Source of the DNA: Arthrobacter sp. B2a2-09
GTDB lineage: Bacteria > Actinomycetota > Actinomycetes > Actinomycetales > Micrococcaceae
Direction: 5' to 3'
DNA length: 64,000 nt
NCBI RefSeq assembly: GCF_027587375.1
Contig: NZ_JAMXIC010000006.1
Coordinates: 124,001 to 188,000, forward strand
Shown here: positions 63,000 to 64,000 of the stretch, piece by piece
Numbering within the stretch: position 1 is the first letter of the stretch
How the letters are laid out: each line of letters begins with the position of its first letter
Notes under the pieces: model-generated
What the model was told of the DNA's origin: nothing
What the model saw: only the letters and a program-made list of their open reading frames with translations
The model's database searches: none
Made by a program: the position numbers and the translations under genes

Positions 63000-64000
63000 A
63001 TGAGTGCACTGCGTGTCGCCGTCATCGGTTCCGGTCCGTCGGGATCGTACTGCGCCCAACTGCTCACCGAAGAGTCCGAGTCCCCGGTTGAGGTGGACGT
63101 ATTCGAACGCCTTCCGGCACCGTTCGGCCTGGTTCGCTACGGTGTGGCGCCCGACCACCCCAGGGTCAAGTCGATAACCGCATCGTTCGCCGAGGTGTTC
63201 GAGGAGACCCCCGGAGTGCGCTTCCTGGGCAACGTCCAGGTGGGCAGCGACATTACGCTCGATGAGCTCCGTGCGAACTACGACGTTGTCGTGTTCGCCA
63301 GCGGGGCACAGGTCGACCGAAACCTCGGCATTCCGGGCGAGGAACTGCGCGGTGTGCATGGCGTGCGCGAGTTCGTGTCCTGGTACCAGGGCCACCCGGA
63401 CAGTGCGAGCGATGCTTTCGCGCTTAATGGAAACCGCGCGGTCATCATCGGAGTCGGCAACGTGGCGCTCGACGCGGCCCGCATGCTCGCCCACACGCCC
63501 GAGGCTCTCCGCGCCACGGATGTGCCCGAGCACATTGTCGACACCTTTGCAGCGAGCACGTACCGCGAGATTGTGGTGATCGGCCGCCGCGGACCCGCTT
63601 TCGCGAAGTTCACCAACAAGGAGTTCATCGAGCTGTTGGAGGTTGATAGCTGCGACGTCATCATCGATCCTGCCGACCTCGAGCTCGACGCTCAGCAGCA
63701 GGCGCACGCCGACGCCGACCCGGCAGCCAGGCGGTTGCTCGCCACATTCGCGAAGGCCGCCGAGCGCGGGGTCCTGGGACGCGACACGGCGATCCGCTTC
63801 CTGTTCGACCGTACGCCCGTCGAATTCATTGCCAACGGACCGGCTTTGACCCTCCGCCTGGCAAAGACCAGTGACCCGAACGTCACCGAGACCCTCGAAA
63901 CGGAGCTCGTACTCCGCTCCGTCGGTTACCGGGGCGCAGCCATCGATGGCCTTCCGTTCGACGCCGCGTCTGGCACCATCGCGCACCTCGACTCGCGCGT
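63000..64000 (+). CDS. Ferredoxin-NADP+ reductase, adrenodoxin-reductase type (FprA-like), partial
   Basis: The first 333 residues of a longer protein, cut by the window end. ATG 63000 is 2 bp past the ferredoxin stop. FAD motif GSGPSGSYCAQ (10-20), FGLVRYGVAPDHPRVKSI and NADP-binding GVGNVALDAARML are characteristic of adrenodoxin reductase / FprA. It exchanges electrons between NADPH and ferredoxin. It is structurally unrelated to the reductase two genes upstream, so two alternative electron sources serve one ferredoxin. Confidence 0.94.
   Translation, partial: MSALRVAVIGSGPSGSYCAQLLTEESESPVEVDVFERLPAPFGLVRYGVAPDHPRVKSITASFAEVFEETPGVRFLGNVQVGSDITLDELRANYDVVVFASGAQVDRNLGIPGEELRGVHGVREFVSWYQGHPDSASDAFALNGNRAVIIGVGNVALDAARMLAHTPEALRATDVPEHIVDTFAASTYREIVVIGRRGPAFAKFTNKEFIELLEVDSCDVIIDPADLELDAQQQAHADADPAARRLLATFAKAAERGVLGRDTAIRFLFDRTPVEFIANGPALTLRLAKTSDPNVTETLETELVLRSVGYRGAAIDGLPFDAASGTIAHLDSR

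Overview
The window is high-GC DNA with actinobacterial gene style: GTG and TTG starts, ATGA/GTGA gene overlaps, leaderless -10 boxes, ROK/LacI/IclR regulators and MalFG-type sugar importers without their own ATPase. Gene content (alditol oxidase, xylose isomerase of Streptomyces type, Kdp, 7Fe ferredoxin, GH78) fits a soil Micrococcaceae such as Arthrobacter, Pseudarthrobacter or Paenarthrobacter. No rRNA, tRNA, CRISPR array, transposase or integrase was recognised.

Layout. 1-512: end of a 4-hydroxybenzoate hydroxylase gene. 598-8067: pentose region, with a minus-strand alditol oxidase / ROK regulator / aldose epimerase set divergent from xylA-xylB-Gfo/Idh oxidoreductase. 8081-9338: a lower-GC three-gene toxin-antitoxin-SecB-like chaperone (TAC) module with a perfect 20-bp operator and a leaderless antitoxin promoter. 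9380-16597: a LacI-controlled rhamnoside locus (two permeases, binding protein, GH78 alpha-L-rhamnosidase). 16734-26479: a ROK regulator, then a minus-strand glycoside locus (two Gfo/Idh/MocA dehydrogenases, ThuA-like protein, TIM-barrel isomerase, ABC importer) and its LacI regulator with two matching operators.

26502-38237: a minus-strand surface-appendage region. It holds a DUF1508 protein, a one-piece membrane sigma/anti-sigma fusion, a class C sortase, a major pilin, a very large tip or adhesin protein, three translationally coupled proteins (one with a degenerate GGDEF-like domain) and a tandem pair of paralogues of unknown function with a duplicated upstream element.

38378-48907: a small conserved protein, an APC permease and the kdp potassium system, with an extra 37-codon membrane protein gene in front of kdpF, then kdpFABC and kdpDE. 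49023-51228: an MFS exporter and a leaderless Phd/RelE-type toxin-antitoxin pair.

51343-64000: a catabolic island with a Baeyer-Villiger-type monooxygenase, four short-chain dehydrogenases, an AhpD/CMD-family protein, an HtaA-domain protein, a TetR regulator, two paralogous IclR regulators, a 7Fe ferredoxin and two different ferredoxin reductases. This looks like oxidation of an alicyclic or terpenoid alcohol/ketone, possibly together with a cytochrome P450 outside the window. Paired IclR and SDR paralogues suggest it grew by duplication, and shared inverted repeats link the MFS exporter to the ferredoxin operon.
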